A DNA stretch of 64,000 bases from a virus: positions 1 to 64,000 of IMG/VR virus record IMGVR_UViG_3300009503_000022; one strand, 5' to 3'. The first letter of the stretch is position 1. Every line of letters begins with the position of its first letter. The position numbers and the translations under genes are program-made. Shown here one piece after another: positions 52,267 to 62,685 of the stretch. A model generated the notes under the pieces. It had not been told where the DNA came from. It searched no databases and saw only the letters and a program-made list of their open reading frames with translations.

Positions 52267-52938
52267 TTAAAATAATTCATAAATCGAAATTCCTAAACTT
52301 AAACCTAATCTATTTATAAAAGTTTTATCGGATAATAAATTATACGAAACTCCTGTATCTATTGAAATATTTTCTATTAAATTTAATTTCAATCCTAATT
52401 CTATATCTTGTGCTACAAAACCTTCAAATGGTAATAAAGTTGTATAAATATATCCTCCAAATAATTTATGCCCTTTAATTGTTTTAATATCTTTTTCTTT
52501 AGTAATTGTTGTATCATCTTCTTTTTTTGTTTCATCTCTTTTATCAGTAATAATAGTAGTAGAAACTGATGTCGTATTGGTTTTTGTAGCAATATCAGTT
52601 TTTATAACTGTCTTATCGTCAGCAGTTTTCTTTATTTCTTCTTTTATTAGTTTACCTGTTATTGCGTCGTATGTTTTAATAATATCTTCTTTTGTTGATA
52701 TATTTTTAAGAACATCTTGTTGTTTAGCTATTTCTTTCTTTAACTCTATTTTTGTATTTGTCAGTTCCGTTTTAATTTGACTTATTTTATCATAAAAAGA
52801 TTTAACAATTTTAGTATCTAATGTTTTTATTTCTTTTACTTCAGGTTGTTTAAATAAAGCAAAAATCATAACAATAGTAACTATTAATGCATAAATTATT
52901 CCATATTTTATCCAAAATTCTTTTAATTTTTCAATCAT
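52267..52938 (-). CDS. Membrane-anchored coiled-coil protein, spanin-like layout
   Basis: 223 residues: one membrane helix (12-27), a Thr/Lys-rich coiled coil to about 160, and a C-terminal part with alternating strands (LGLKLNLIENISIDTGVS) like beta-hairpins that insert in an outer membrane. This could span the periplasm of a Gram-negative host, but no spanin match is seen. Confidence 0.5.
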   Translation of the reverse strand: MIEKLKEFWIKYGIIYALIVTIVMIFALFKQPEVKEIKTLDTKIVKSFYDKISQIKTELTNTKIELKKEIAKQQDVLKNISTKEDIIKTYDAITGKLIKEEIKKTADDKTVIKTDIATKTNTTSVSTTIITDKRDETKKEDDTTITKEKDIKTIKGHKLFGGYIYTTLLPFEGFVAQDIELGLKLNLIENISIDTGVSYNLLSDKTFINRLGLSLGISIYELF

Positions 52939-52942
52939 AAAT

Positions 52943-53074
52943 TCATCCTCCTTTTTTTTGAATTCTTAAAATTTTACCATTAATCATTTTTAAACCTTCA
53001 AAAGGTCTAATTGTTAAATGAACTTCCTTTTGTTTTTTATTATTATCTTTTACTTCTTGTTTTTCTTTTATCAT
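52943..53074 (-). CDS. Small hypothetical protein
   Basis: 43 codons starting MIKEKQEVKD, overlapping the lysozyme-like stop by ATGA and ending just before the membrane-protein gene. Its C-terminus (IRPFEGLKMINGK) is compact. Not recognised. Confidence 0.5.
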   Translation of the reverse strand: MIKEKQEVKDNNKKQKEVHLTIRPFEGLKMINGKILRIQKKGG

Positions 53075-53925
53075 ATCATTAATTCCTCTGGAAAAAATTG
53101 TTTAAAACAATTATAAAGAGCTTCTTGAGCTTTAATATGAGGCGTATAACGATACGCTGCCCAAGTAATAGCATTCTCTGGAATTATTACTTCTCCTTCT
53201 AAAGTAGTAATTGAAGTACCTGATTTCCATTCATTAAATCTATTATTTAAAGTCTGACAACAACCTACTATTTGATTCCTAAGACCATTAAATTTCGGAA
53301 TAATAGTACCATCGTCATAATAACCAACACCACAAGCGCCATCTAAAGGATATTTAACTCTAATAGATTTATAAAATTTAACTTCATCAACACTTTTTTT
53401 AGTTAATAAACTCTGTTCCTTTTGAAGTTTAACTAAAATTATTTTTTGATTAATATTTAAAGATTTACAAGTTTCGTTTATAATATCAGATACAGTAAAA
53501 AAGAACGTTTCGAGACTTTTATAATAATCTTCTACATTCTGACCAACTGTTTTACCATAAAGACTTGGCTTATCCCATAATTCTTTTAAAACATCATTTA
53601 AAGATTTACCAACAAAAGAATCACTCCAATATTGTTCTATAAATTCAGTAATACGATAAGAATTAAATTTATAATCGTAAAGAAAACAACCTATCTGTTT
53701 TAAATAAGTTTTAACATCAAAATTATCTAAATAACCTCTTAAACAAGAATCTGGCAATATTTTGGTTTTAGAAAATTGAAACATTTTTAACTTTTCTCCT
53801 TCTATATCTTTATCATTTTTAATCTGATTATTTTCAGATAAAATTTGTATATTATCTAATTGCTTTTCCGATGTTTTAAATAATATTTTAATTATTGTAT
53901 TAATAAATTCAATTATAAATTTCAT
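53071..53925 (-). CDS. Lysozyme-like predicted peptidoglycan hydrolase
   Basis: 284 residues from ATG 53925 (AAAGGAAT upstream; the TTG at 53970 overlaps the previous gene). After a hydrophobic start, the C-terminal domain has IILVKLQKEQSLL, GACGVGYYDDGT and NQIVGCCQTL, a pattern I know from predicted lysozyme-fold surface hydrolases of Gram-positive bacteria. The Glu of KEQ is the probable catalytic acid. Could be a tail-associated or free lysin. Confidence 0.55.
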   Translation of the reverse strand: MKFIIEFINTIIKILFKTSEKQLDNIQILSENNQIKNDKDIEGEKLKMFQFSKTKILPDSCLRGYLDNFDVKTYLKQIGCFLYDYKFNSYRITEFIEQYWSDSFVGKSLNDVLKELWDKPSLYGKTVGQNVEDYYKSLETFFFTVSDIINETCKSLNINQKIILVKLQKEQSLLTKKSVDEVKFYKSIRVKYPLDGACGVGYYDDGTIIPKFNGLRNQIVGCCQTLNNRFNEWKSGTSITTLEGEVIIPENAITWAAYRYTPHIKAQEALYNCFKQFFPEELMI

Positions 53926-53939
53926 TAAATTATTCCTTT

Positions 53940-55010
53940 TTATAATTCTGCATCTACTGCATAATTCCAAGAACCATTATATGCTCCTGTATTAGTACCA
54001 TCACAAGTTATCTCACCTGTTATCCCATATTCTGTTGAACTAACTATAGCCGTTATAGATGTTCCCCAAGTTATTGGTCCTACACCAATCTTATTACCAC
54101 CTGTATAAGATAAAAGAGATACAGTAGGATTTGAAAGTCTCTTCGGAATTTTATAACTAAGCGTAAAAGGGGCAGTAGTTGCTGCTATTATTTTAGAAGA
54201 AGTTACTCCACAATATCCTCTTTCATAATATCTATAACACAAAGTCAATTCTTCTCCAAAACTTCTTGGAATAAATGTTGCTGCCGTATCTCCTGCATTT
54301 AATACAACTTGAGCTATCATAATATTATTACCAGTAGAACCTGGTCTATATGTTTCTACTACTGTATCTCCTACATAAGTTGCCCAAGTTGTATCCCACA
54401 TATAATAAAATTTTAAACCTAAAAAATCATTATTATCTGTTCCAAAAGTTTTACCAACAAGAGTATTTGTAGTAAAAGTATGAGAATATCTTACCCAATT
54501 TGAAGTTAAAACAAAATACCTTCCATTAATTATTTCTGAAGGACTTGGAGAACCTCCAGTTCCATAATATTGTTCAAGACATATACCAAGTTTTTTGTTA
54601 GGTATATCTGATTTAGCATAAAAACTTACGGTTACTTTTTTATTTGTCCCGCATAGCATTCTTGTCCCAAATTCTATTCTTTGATCTAAACTACCTCTAC
54701 CATCAGATCCAACTGTTCCAGGACCACTTGTATATAAATTAGTGTAATAAAAACTATTTGGTATTTCTCCTGGAGACAATGATTGTCTACTACGCACTAA
54801 AATTGGTAAAGAACCTCCTGTTCCTGCATTATGATAATCAAACCATCTATCTGCACAATATTGAAAAGTTGCATTTACTATATTTACAGATGTGCCTCTT
54901 TGCCAAATATCAAAATTACTATTTATTAAAAAATTTTGTTGCGGTAAATTAGATCCACCAACTGGATTTCCAACATTATCTTGAAATAAAAGATTTCCTG
55001 GAATTCTCAT
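53940..55010 (-). CDS. Tail fibre protein
   Basis: 356 residues. NFLINSNFDIWQRGTS then the ADRWFDY pattern and a C-terminal beta domain, the common phage fibre module. Paralogue of 57745-58674. Confidence 0.75.
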   Translation of the reverse strand: MRIPGNLLFQDNVGNPVGGSNLPQQNFLINSNFDIWQRGTSVNIVNATFQYCADRWFDYHNAGTGGSLPILVRSRQSLSPGEIPNSFYYTNLYTSGPGTVGSDGRGSLDQRIEFGTRMLCGTNKKVTVSFYAKSDIPNKKLGICLEQYYGTGGSPSPSEIINGRYFVLTSNWVRYSHTFTTNTLVGKTFGTDNNDFLGLKFYYMWDTTWATYVGDTVVETYRPGSTGNNIMIAQVVLNAGDTAATFIPRSFGEELTLCYRYYERGYCGVTSSKIIAATTAPFTLSYKIPKRLSNPTVSLLSYTGGNKIGVGPITWGTSITAIVSSTEYGITGEITCDGTNTGAYNGSWNYAVDAEL

Positions 55011-55021
55011 TATTCTACCTC

Positions 55022-55423
55022 CTACAAATTATTGTATTCTTCTATTTTAGCATTTCTTAAAGCAATCAATTCATCTCTTTTAGCAATTATATCGGCTGTA
55101 TTTATAGTTGTATAAGTTAATAAATCTGCACAGGCATTAATTTGTTTTTGTAATTCTATAATAAAATCTCTTAATTTTATTTTATTTATAGCATTTATTT
55201 CTGGTTGTAATTCTTCTTGAGTTCTTTCTGTTATTTGACCATTTGACCATTTATATTTAAATACTCCAGGATACCCTGTAACATAAATTGGAATTGAATA
55301 ATTATCTTCATCAGCTTCACCAACTTGTATATCGCCTTCAATCGGCTGTTCTGTAGCATCACTAAAAGAATAAACTATCCTATTTTGTGCATCTATTCTT
55401 ATATATCTTTTATGTAAAGCCAT
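55022..55423 (-). CDS. Fibre-associated protein, copy 1
   Basis: 133 residues from MALHKRYIRIDAQNRI (ATG 55423, AAGGGAGGAAT upstream). N-terminal YorD-like strand pattern (FSDATEQPIEGD), C-terminal coiled coil with CADLLTYTTIN. Paralogue of 56897-57295. A fibre chaperone or linker role is inference. Confidence 0.6.
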   Translation of the reverse strand: MALHKRYIRIDAQNRIVYSFSDATEQPIEGDIQVGEADEDNYSIPIYVTGYPGVFKYKWSNGQITERTQEELQPEINAINKIKLRDFIIELQKQINACADLLTYTTINTADIIAKRDELIALRNAKIEEYNNL

Positions 55424-55436
55424 TTTTATTCCTCCC

Positions 55437-56876
55437 TTATAAATAAGCACAAATCGCTCTTATAACTAAAGTTACTTCTTGATTATAAATACTCATATAA
55501 CCTATACCGCTATCTATTGCTTTTTCTATTAAATAATAAGTTGTTTTACTTGATAAATTTAAAAATTTCTTAACATATATTGCTTCTCTAATTAATGGAT
55601 CATCTCCCGCTATTTCTGTTGTAAATTCTTTATCACTTTCAGAATTATTAGAAGTTGATAAACTTATTGCAGCCGATTTTGGATTTGTATAACTATTTAT
55701 TTGCAATGCACATTTATAAGATACATCCCAAACTCCAATAGGTATAGTTATTGCAAGACTTGCTAAATTATACCAAGTTCCAGCAACAGGATTAGATTGT
55801 TCTCTAAAAATCGTATCTGTTATTTTCACTTCCCACTTTGACGGATCTAATGGAAATCCGTATGGTGCTTTTTGAGTACTAAAATATGGATTAACTATAC
55901 TTGAATTTAATAAATCATAATCTGTTCCCATATACAAAGTTAAAAGCGTATTTGGAGAAGAATAATTTACATCTGTTATAATCCCATATTGAATATAATT
56001 ACTTAATAAAGTATATTGTAAATTTTCATCTGTAGTCTCTTTTGCTACTTGTAATGCAGTATTTCCATCTAAAACTACTCCATTATACAAAGCAAAATCA
56101 TCAATATAACCATCTAAAAAATTAGTATCTGTTCCTGTTAAATTTGCACAACCTAATCTAACATAATTAGTAGATGCATAACCAGGTGCATAAGGCCAGT
56201 AAGCACTATTTTCTAAAATACCATCTACATATATACTAAGTAAATTCCCATCCCAACAACATCTTATTGTATGCCATACACCATCGCAAATATTTTTTAT
56301 TCCACTTATTGATTTATAATCTACATTTTCAATTGTTCCAGTATTCCTTCCTGATAAAAACCATACTACACCTGTAGAAGTAGCAGCAGTAACTCTAATT
56401 CCAGATACATTAGGATTTTGAGAACCTGACCAAAATATCATACTATCTGCTGTAGGAATATTACTTCTTTTAAATCTAAATTCTATTGTAAATTTACCTG
56501 TTGGTTTCCAATCAGAATGATCAGTAAATGTTATTCTATCACTAGAACTTGAAACAAAAAATAAACCTCTATCTATATAACCAACATTATTTAAAATTGC
56601 TGATCTGCTTGCTGTACCATCATGATTATTACCACTATTATCAACTAAAGTAGTTCCAGAAGTTTCGTTACATTTAAACCAAGCTTTTAAATAAGAACTT
56701 AAATCTTGATTAAACTTAACCTTCATTCCTTTAGAATATTTACTACGTAAATCAGCATTTGCAATTGAAATAACGTATGTAGGATCATCAGCACTAGAAT
56801 AAACCCAAGTTTCTTTTGCGGGTATCCATGCAATATCTGCATTTATATTATTTCTACCAACTAATGTTTCTGTCAT
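55437..56876 (-). CDS. Tail fibre with LamG/concanavalin-like domain
   Basis: 479 residues. Residues 60-270 are a LamG-like jellyroll: AWFKCNETSGT, WKPTGKFTIEFRFK, CDGVWHTIRCCWDGN, GYIDDFALYN. Likely binds a host glycan. The rest is beta-rich. Confidence 0.75.
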   Translation of the reverse strand: MTETLVGRNNINADIAWIPAKETWVYSSADDPTYVISIANADLRSKYSKGMKVKFNQDLSSYLKAWFKCNETSGTTLVDNSGNNHDGTASRSAILNNVGYIDRGLFFVSSSSDRITFTDHSDWKPTGKFTIEFRFKRSNIPTADSMIFWSGSQNPNVSGIRVTAATSTGVVWFLSGRNTGTIENVDYKSISGIKNICDGVWHTIRCCWDGNLLSIYVDGILENSAYWPYAPGYASTNYVRLGCANLTGTDTNFLDGYIDDFALYNGVVLDGNTALQVAKETTDENLQYTLLSNYIQYGIITDVNYSSPNTLLTLYMGTDYDLLNSSIVNPYFSTQKAPYGFPLDPSKWEVKITDTIFREQSNPVAGTWYNLASLAITIPIGVWDVSYKCALQINSYTNPKSAAISLSTSNNSESDKEFTTEIAGDDPLIREAIYVKKFLNLSSKTTYYLIEKAIDSGIGYMSIYNQEVTLVIRAICAYL

Positions 56877-56896
56877 AACTTATCTCCTATTAAATT

Positions 56897-57295
56897 TTAT
56901 AAATTATTAAATTCCGCTATCTTACTATCTCTTTCGGCTATTAAAGCGTCTCTTTCTGCTATTATACTTGTTGTATTAACTGTTGTGTAAACTAAAAGAT
57001 TTGCACAGGCATCTATTCTTCTTTGTAAATCTATTATTTCTTGCTTTAAACCTTCTTTTCTTTTAGCATTTATTTCAGGTTGTTTTTCCTCTTGAGTTCT
57101 TTCAACAATTCCTGTTCCTTCAACCCATTTATATTTTAAAACCATATTTTCATCATAAAGTTGTAAATTATAATGCCTATTGTCACTTTCTTCTACTAAT
57201 TTATCTCCTTCTATTGGTTGCTCAAAAGCATCTGAAAAAGATTTTATCACTTTATTGTTTTCATCTATTCTTACATAGTGTTTGTAATTTGCCAT
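56897..57295 (-). CDS. Fibre-associated protein, copy 2
   Basis: 132 residues, starting MANYKHYVRIDENNKV and about half identical to 55022-55423, including FSDAFEQPIEGD and CANLLVYTTVN. It directly precedes the LamG-like fibre gene. Confidence 0.6.
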   Translation of the reverse strand: MANYKHYVRIDENNKVIKSFSDAFEQPIEGDKLVEESDNRHYNLQLYDENMVLKYKWVEGTGIVERTQEEKQPEINAKRKEGLKQEIIDLQRRIDACANLLVYTTVNTTSIIAERDALIAERDSKIAEFNNL

Positions 57296-57349
57296 TTTAA
57301 GTACCCCCTTATCTACATCTCTCTATCTACAATAAAAAACTTTTATTTA

Positions 57350-57736
57350 TTAAAAATCATTTATCAAATAAAGACATTGATTTTTATTACATTCATCTTG
57401 TATTATTTCTTTAGCTAATTGATCTTTAGTTTTACCCTCAATACTAATATTTCTTGCTATAGCATCTGTTTGAACTTCTTCTAATGTGTGAGCTAATAAA
57501 TGTAAATAATGTAATTTTTGAGCATTTTCATCTCCTGACATAGGATAAAAGCTTATCAATTGTCCATTTGTAACTTTAACTTTTAGTGTATTTTTAATAT
57601 CATTATTTTGTAAATCTTTAGCATGTTCTAAATTTAAAACAGAAACATTGCTTTCCGATAATGGATTTGATATATCTATTTCGGCTAAATCTACAGTTAA
57701 ATTTTGTTTATCAAAATTCGTAATAGAAACTAACAT
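57350..57736 (-). CDS. Hypothetical protein in the tail cluster
   Basis: 128 residues, mixed fold. Located between a fibre and its putative chaperone. Not recognised. Confidence 0.55.
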   Translation of the reverse strand: MLVSITNFDKQNLTVDLAEIDISNPLSESNVSVLNLEHAKDLQNNDIKNTLKVKVTNGQLISFYPMSGDENAQKLHYLHLLAHTLEEVQTDAIARNISIEGKTKDQLAKEIIQDECNKNQCLYLINDF

Positions 57737-57744
57737 ATTACCTC

Positions 57745-58674
57745 CTATAATTTATATTCTGCAGACCATTCATACATTCCAATTAACCCTAAAGTTCCTG
57801 ATCCATTTATAAGAAATCTTCCATTAAAATATTCTTTATTAACATTACCAAAAGAATCAAAATAACTACCAGTTCCCGCACTATTAAAATTATATACTGT
57901 CATCGTCGGCGTTCCTGCTTTCGTAACTTTAAAATTATATCTTTGTTCTATATAAGCATAAGATCCAATACTTGGACCATAAACATAACCTAAACCTCCA
58001 CCTCCATATTCATAATACCTTTGGCAATCTGTTAAATCTTGACTCTGTAATTTAGGAATATAATTTGCAGGTTGAGAACCTATTACTAACATTGCTTCGT
58101 CTACATAAAAAGTCATTGTTACATTTGTATTGTATTCTATACCTGCCATAACTGTTGTAATACCACTATTAGGAATAGTTCTTATCACAATAAGATTTTG
58201 AAATGTGTTATCTCCAGTATGATAATTAGAATAAGATACTCCGCTTCCATCATATATATAAGCTCTAACTTTATTAGAAACACTACATTTTACTTTAATA
58301 GAAAAAGATAAAGTTTTACCTTTATATTCTTCGAATTTTTCTAATGGTTGATAAAAATTACCAACTGCCGTTCCTGTAGTTGGAATTACAATCTTAGCAC
58401 TATATTTACCTGAAACAAAATTACCAGAACTACTTTCTTGTGAAATATTAGGTGCTGTTGCTCCTGGTTCATTATGAGTTTTCCACATATCAACTGTATA
58501 ATTTCCATCTGCTACATTATTAAAAATAGTTCCTCTCTGCCATATCTCAAATCCACCATTAATTAGTATATTAGAAGGTTGAGCAAGAGGTATTTGAGAA
58601 GATGCAATATAATCACTACTTCCTATTTCTCTTATTATTCCATCACTACTATAAACTGTTTTTCTTTCTACCAT
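57745..58674 (-). CDS. Tail fibre protein with carbohydrate-binding-like domain
   Basis: 309 residues. NILINGGFEIWQRGT, then a CBM-like jellyroll (KYSAKIVIP, LSFSIKVK, YIPKLQSQDL) and a C-terminal beta domain. Paralogue of 53940-55010. Confidence 0.75.
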   Translation of the reverse strand: MVERKTVYSSDGIIREIGSSDYIASSQIPLAQPSNILINGGFEIWQRGTIFNNVADGNYTVDMWKTHNEPGATAPNISQESSSGNFVSGKYSAKIVIPTTGTAVGNFYQPLEKFEEYKGKTLSFSIKVKCSVSNKVRAYIYDGSGVSYSNYHTGDNTFQNLIVIRTIPNSGITTVMAGIEYNTNVTMTFYVDEAMLVIGSQPANYIPKLQSQDLTDCQRYYEYGGGGLGYVYGPSIGSYAYIEQRYNFKVTKAGTPTMTVYNFNSAGTGSYFDSFGNVNKEYFNGRFLINGSGTLGLIGMYEWSAEYKL

Positions 58675-58689
58675 ATTAAACTCCTTTTA

Positions 58690-61600
58690 TTATGCTAAAA
58701 CTGTATATATATTATTAAAGTTAAAAACTACAGTAGTTGTATTTTTAGCATATCCTACAATTTGAACTACTTTACCAGAACCGCTTGGGGGAGTCTGCGT
58801 TAAACTTCCTGATGCTGACACATAAATTTTTCCACCTACTGTCCAATTCCAACTTGGATTACTTACTTCTCCAATAATTAAAGCATCACCAGTATTACCT
58901 ACTGCTAAATTTGTTAACATTATTCCACAAGCAGGCATTGTAGATTCTGAATTTGAATCGGCTTTACCATATTCGTCAGAATTAGTAGTTTTATAAATTA
59001 CATCATAAGTACTTAATCCACCTGTAGCAGCTTTAACCTTAATCGTAACATCACTTCTACCAGAACTACCTGTAATACAAATTACAGTTCCTGATTCTGG
59101 ACTTGCAAATGTTATAGTTAACTGATTAGTTGAATTATGTACTATTGAATTAGGTATTATAACAGCATTATTATTATCTATAACTTGAACTTGTGGATAA
59201 GCATTTAAATTATGATTAACTACTACAGTCGTTTGATTTGTAAATGATGTTTCTACTCTATTAGTCGAAGTTCCTACCATTACTCTAAATGTAACTTTTT
59301 CTCCAGCAATTCTACCAGTATTAAATGTTACTCTTGTTGAACTAGTTTCTACATAATCATCATTTACTCTTTTCAAAATACCATCACAAAATACTTGTAA
59401 ACTATTATCACCTTGTTGATAACTAAATGGTAAATCGAATACAGTTTGTCCTTCTGTTGCTATAAATGCTGCATATCTTGGTAAAACTCCTACTGTCCCT
59501 CCTGCTCCTCCACCACCAAGATTTAAAAACATACGAACATCTTTAATGTCATTTTCGTCTATTACTACTGTTCCCGTCTCTGTAATTGTAATTTCTGCTA
59601 ATACTTGTTTATTTGTAGGATAATTTTCTGGTAATGGTGAAGAATTTTCTGTTCCTGCTATCCTACTTAATACTCCTGCATCGTCAATACATAATAAATC
59701 AATTCTTGGATTTGTTGTAACAGGAGGAAATATAGGCGAATCTCCACCTGTAAATGTAACAGAACCAGTACCATCTGATTTAACAAATGTTCCCGGTCTA
59801 ACTGTAACTTTATTATCAGGAGTAGTTCTTGGAACTACTTTTAATTCATCAGTATTTCGTATATTAAGTCTTTTTAAATTAGACGAATCTGCACTACTTA
59901 TTAAACCATTAATATTTAAATTTCCTCCAACTATCAAATTATCGTCTGTTTTTAATGTATTTGCACTATCTCTATATAAATTAGTATCATTTTGCCAAAT
60001 AATTTTATTATTTCCTACAAACAAAAGATCTAAATCTACAAAATCTACTTCTCCAACTCCATTCTTTTTTCTAAAATAAGAATAACCATAAATATTTGCA
60101 TTACCATCATTTACTACTAATCCATTTTGAGCTATAATTTGACCATTTGCGATTATGTCATATTGAACTTCAAAATTATCATCTGTTTTTAATGTATCTG
60201 CAGCAGAACGATATAATTTAACATCAGCAGAAGAACCATAATAAATAGCTCCTTCTTCAAGATAAATATTAGCTCCATGCGTTGCAATTCCACTATCAGC
60301 ATTAATTATTCCTCCCATATAAAGAGAATTTAAATACATTCTTCCTGTCGATAAACCAGGAACACCATCTATTATATCTCTATATAAATTAACATCACTA
60401 CCAAATCTTAAAGGATATGTTACACTACTATCTTGTAACGTAACTAATCCTCTTATTGTAGTTGTATTTGTATTACCACTTCCTAATATACTATTACCAT
60501 TAACAGTTAATGTTAATCCAACTATTAAATTATCATCTGTCTTTAATGTATCGCTTCCATTACGATAAAGAATAATATCATCTGTTGAGCCAAAATATAT
60601 CGCAGCATTATCATTTTTTAAACGAATTATCCCAGTAGGGTTAACTATAACTTCTCCTGAAGAATATAAATTTCCATTAACATTTAAAGTATCATCTATT
60701 TTTAATACATTTGCACTTTCACGATATAAATCTACATCTGCTCCAAGTTTTAAAGTATGTGTTCCATCACTATCTATTAAAACAAGTGATCCTTTTATAG
60801 TTGTAGTATTTGAAATTGCATTCCCTAAAATTATAGTACCTGTAGCACTAAATATTGTATCATTTATAACTACATTTCCCCCTATAGATAATATATTTAA
60901 ACCATCTAACCAAATTTTAACACCAGGATTTCCTGAATAAAATAATTGAATTTCTCCATTATTTGTTAAATATAACTTAGTTGAACCCGCTACATCAAAA
61001 TACATATAATTATTAGTATGATTTATCCCTATTCTACCAATTGTAGCATTATCCGTATCTCCAAAATATAAATTAGAAAATCCTGAATTTCCTGCAATTA
61101 TACTAATAGAAGCTGATTTTCCAGAAGTTTCTGAATTATTTACTATAAAATCATCATCGGTTTTTAATATATTTTCTGCAAAACGATATAAATTAACATC
61201 GCTGTCAGTACCAAAATAAATAATACTATTATTTGATGCTAAATATAAATTATTTCCTATAACAAAAGAATCGTCTGTTTTTAAAACATTAACATTATTT
61301 CTATACAGATTAACATCATATAAATTCGAACCATCATACCACTCTATCTTACCATCATTTGTTATTCTCAATTTTATAGAATTTTCTGTTCCATTCCAAG
61401 TTCTAAAATAAGTATATCCTGTCGAACCAAATGTTATATAATTATCGTGATTACTACCATAATCAAATAAAATATCTCCATACGATCCAATATGCAAACT
61501 AGCAATCGGATTTACTTTTATACCAAGTTTACCATCTTTATCAAATACTAAAAATAAATTACTATTTTCGTCAATTATATTGATAATATTTCCAGTTTGA

Positions 61601-61830
61601 TTAGTAATTCTCTTTAAATTAAGCGTATTATCACCAATAATTTCAGATAAAATAGTGCTTTTAATAGATAATGTATTTGAAACATTACTTCCTAAAACTA
61701 AATTTCTCGCTAATTTAGAACTTACAACTGCATTATCTTGTATTTCAGAAGTCCCTACAGAATTAGATGCAAGATCAACATCTAATATTACATCTAACCC
61801 AATATCAGAACTTTGTATTTGAGTTAACAT
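58690..61830 (-). CDS. Large tail fibre protein with LYR repeats
   Basis: 1046 residues. From residue 150 to about 640 the motif DxxLYR occurs seven times, six followed by LKxDD, at spacings of 40 to 100 residues. The C-terminal third has two further beta modules (FIATEGQTVFDLPFS, then KIYVSASGSLTQTPP). Probable long fibre shaft. Confidence 0.8.
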   Translation of the reverse strand: MLTQIQSSDIGLDVILDVDLASNSVGTSEIQDNAVVSSKLARNLVLGSNVSNTLSIKSTILSEIIGDNTLNLKRITNQTGNIINIIDENSNLFLVFDKDGKLGIKVNPIASLHIGSYGDILFDYGSNHDNYITFGSTGYTYFRTWNGTENSIKLRITNDGKIEWYDGSNLYDVNLYRNNVNVLKTDDSFVIGNNLYLASNNSIIYFGTDSDVNLYRFAENILKTDDDFIVNNSETSGKSASISIIAGNSGFSNLYFGDTDNATIGRIGINHTNNYMYFDVAGSTKLYLTNNGEIQLFYSGNPGVKIWLDGLNILSIGGNVVINDTIFSATGTIILGNAISNTTTIKGSLVLIDSDGTHTLKLGADVDLYRESANVLKIDDTLNVNGNLYSSGEVIVNPTGIIRLKNDNAAIYFGSTDDIILYRNGSDTLKTDDNLIVGLTLTVNGNSILGSGNTNTTTIRGLVTLQDSSVTYPLRFGSDVNLYRDIIDGVPGLSTGRMYLNSLYMGGIINADSGIATHGANIYLEEGAIYYGSSADVKLYRSAADTLKTDDNFEVQYDIIANGQIIAQNGLVVNDGNANIYGYSYFRKKNGVGEVDFVDLDLLFVGNNKIIWQNDTNLYRDSANTLKTDDNLIVGGNLNINGLISSADSSNLKRLNIRNTDELKVVPRTTPDNKVTVRPGTFVKSDGTGSVTFTGGDSPIFPPVTTNPRIDLLCIDDAGVLSRIAGTENSSPLPENYPTNKQVLAEITITETGTVVIDENDIKDVRMFLNLGGGGAGGTVGVLPRYAAFIATEGQTVFDLPFSYQQGDNSLQVFCDGILKRVNDDYVETSSTRVTFNTGRIAGEKVTFRVMVGTSTNRVETSFTNQTTVVVNHNLNAYPQVQVIDNNNAVIIPNSIVHNSTNQLTITFASPESGTVICITGSSGRSDVTIKVKAATGGLSTYDVIYKTTNSDEYGKADSNSESTMPACGIMLTNLAVGNTGDALIIGEVSNPSWNWTVGGKIYVSASGSLTQTPPSGSGKVVQIVGYAKNTTTVVFNFNNIYTVLA

Positions 61831-61855
61831 AAATTATTCCTCCAATTAATTTTTT

Positions 61856-62242
61856 TTATGCTCCATTATGTCTATATATTACAAAAAAAGACGTCGTATT
61901 CGTATTCGGTATATAATTCATCGTTAATACTTTTCCTGAAAGAGTATAATCATTATCGCTTCCTATTCTTCTAACTATACCATTATGAATTACCCATATA
62001 GGTCCAATAGGAGTATAACTTAAATTAAAAATATTAGTCGTTCCATTTACTAAAGAAGTTAAATCATCATAACCCCAAAATAATCCAATATTAGACATTA
62101 TAGCATCTAAAATTGTCTGAGTACTATCGTGCTTTAACCTTAAATTTTCACCAGTAATAGAATCAGTAACATGCGTTGAATCAATTGTATGAAATTTTAA
62201 AGAATTCTCTTTTATATCCTCTGACTGTATTTTTCTTGCCAT
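61856..62242 (-). CDS. Small tail protein
   Basis: 128 residues, beta-sandwich pattern (PIWVIHNGIVRRIG, DYTLSGKVLTM) common in phage fibre knobs. Upstream of the LYR fibre. Confidence 0.55.
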   Translation of the reverse strand: MARKIQSEDIKENSLKFHTIDSTHVTDSITGENLRLKHDSTQTILDAIMSNIGLFWGYDDLTSLVNGTTNIFNLSYTPIGPIWVIHNGIVRRIGSDNDYTLSGKVLTMNYIPNTNTTSFFVIYRHNGA

Positions 62243-62254
62243 ATATATTACTCC

Positions 62255-62467
62255 TTATTCTTTATTTTGTGCTATAATACTTAACAATCTTGCAATATCA
62301 CCTAAAAAAATATTGTGTGCTTTTTGAACACACATTCCTTCTGATATAGTTTCACCTTTTTCATTTTTAGAATACAATACTACCCATAATGCACATTTTT
62401 CTTGAATACATTTTTTTCTAAATCCTAAAAAAGTTTTATCACATTTCAAATTCAATTTCTTTTCCAT
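62255..62467 (-). CDS. Small cysteine-containing protein
   Basis: 70 residues with C..CIQEKCALW and GMC, possibly a small metal site. Not recognised. Confidence 0.5.
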   Translation of the reverse strand: MEKKLNLKCDKTFLGFRKKCIQEKCALWVVLYSKNEKGETISEGMCVQKAHNIFLGDIARLLSIIAQNKE

Positions 62468-62478
62468 ATTTCCTCCCC

Positions 62479-62670
62479 TTACTGATTTAATAACTGTCCA
62501 GATATAATAATACTTCCATTAAATTTCTTACCAATAGGAACATTTTTATCATATAATATTGTTCCCGAAGGAATAGTATCTGGATTTACTATTATCAAAA
62601 TTTTTGATCCAGATGATATATTTTCTAATATTAAACTTTCACTTGTAATTGTTGCTTCTATATCTGCCAT
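62479..62670 (-). CDS. Small tail-cluster protein
   Basis: 63 residues, beta-rich (SGSKILIIV, FNGSIIISGQLL). Not recognised. ATG 62670 has GGAGGATAA upstream. Confidence 0.5.
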   Translation of the reverse strand: MADIEATITSESLILENISSGSKILIIVNPDTIPSGTILYDKNVPIGKKFNGSIIISGQLLNQ

Positions 62671-62685
62671 AATTTATCCTCCTTT

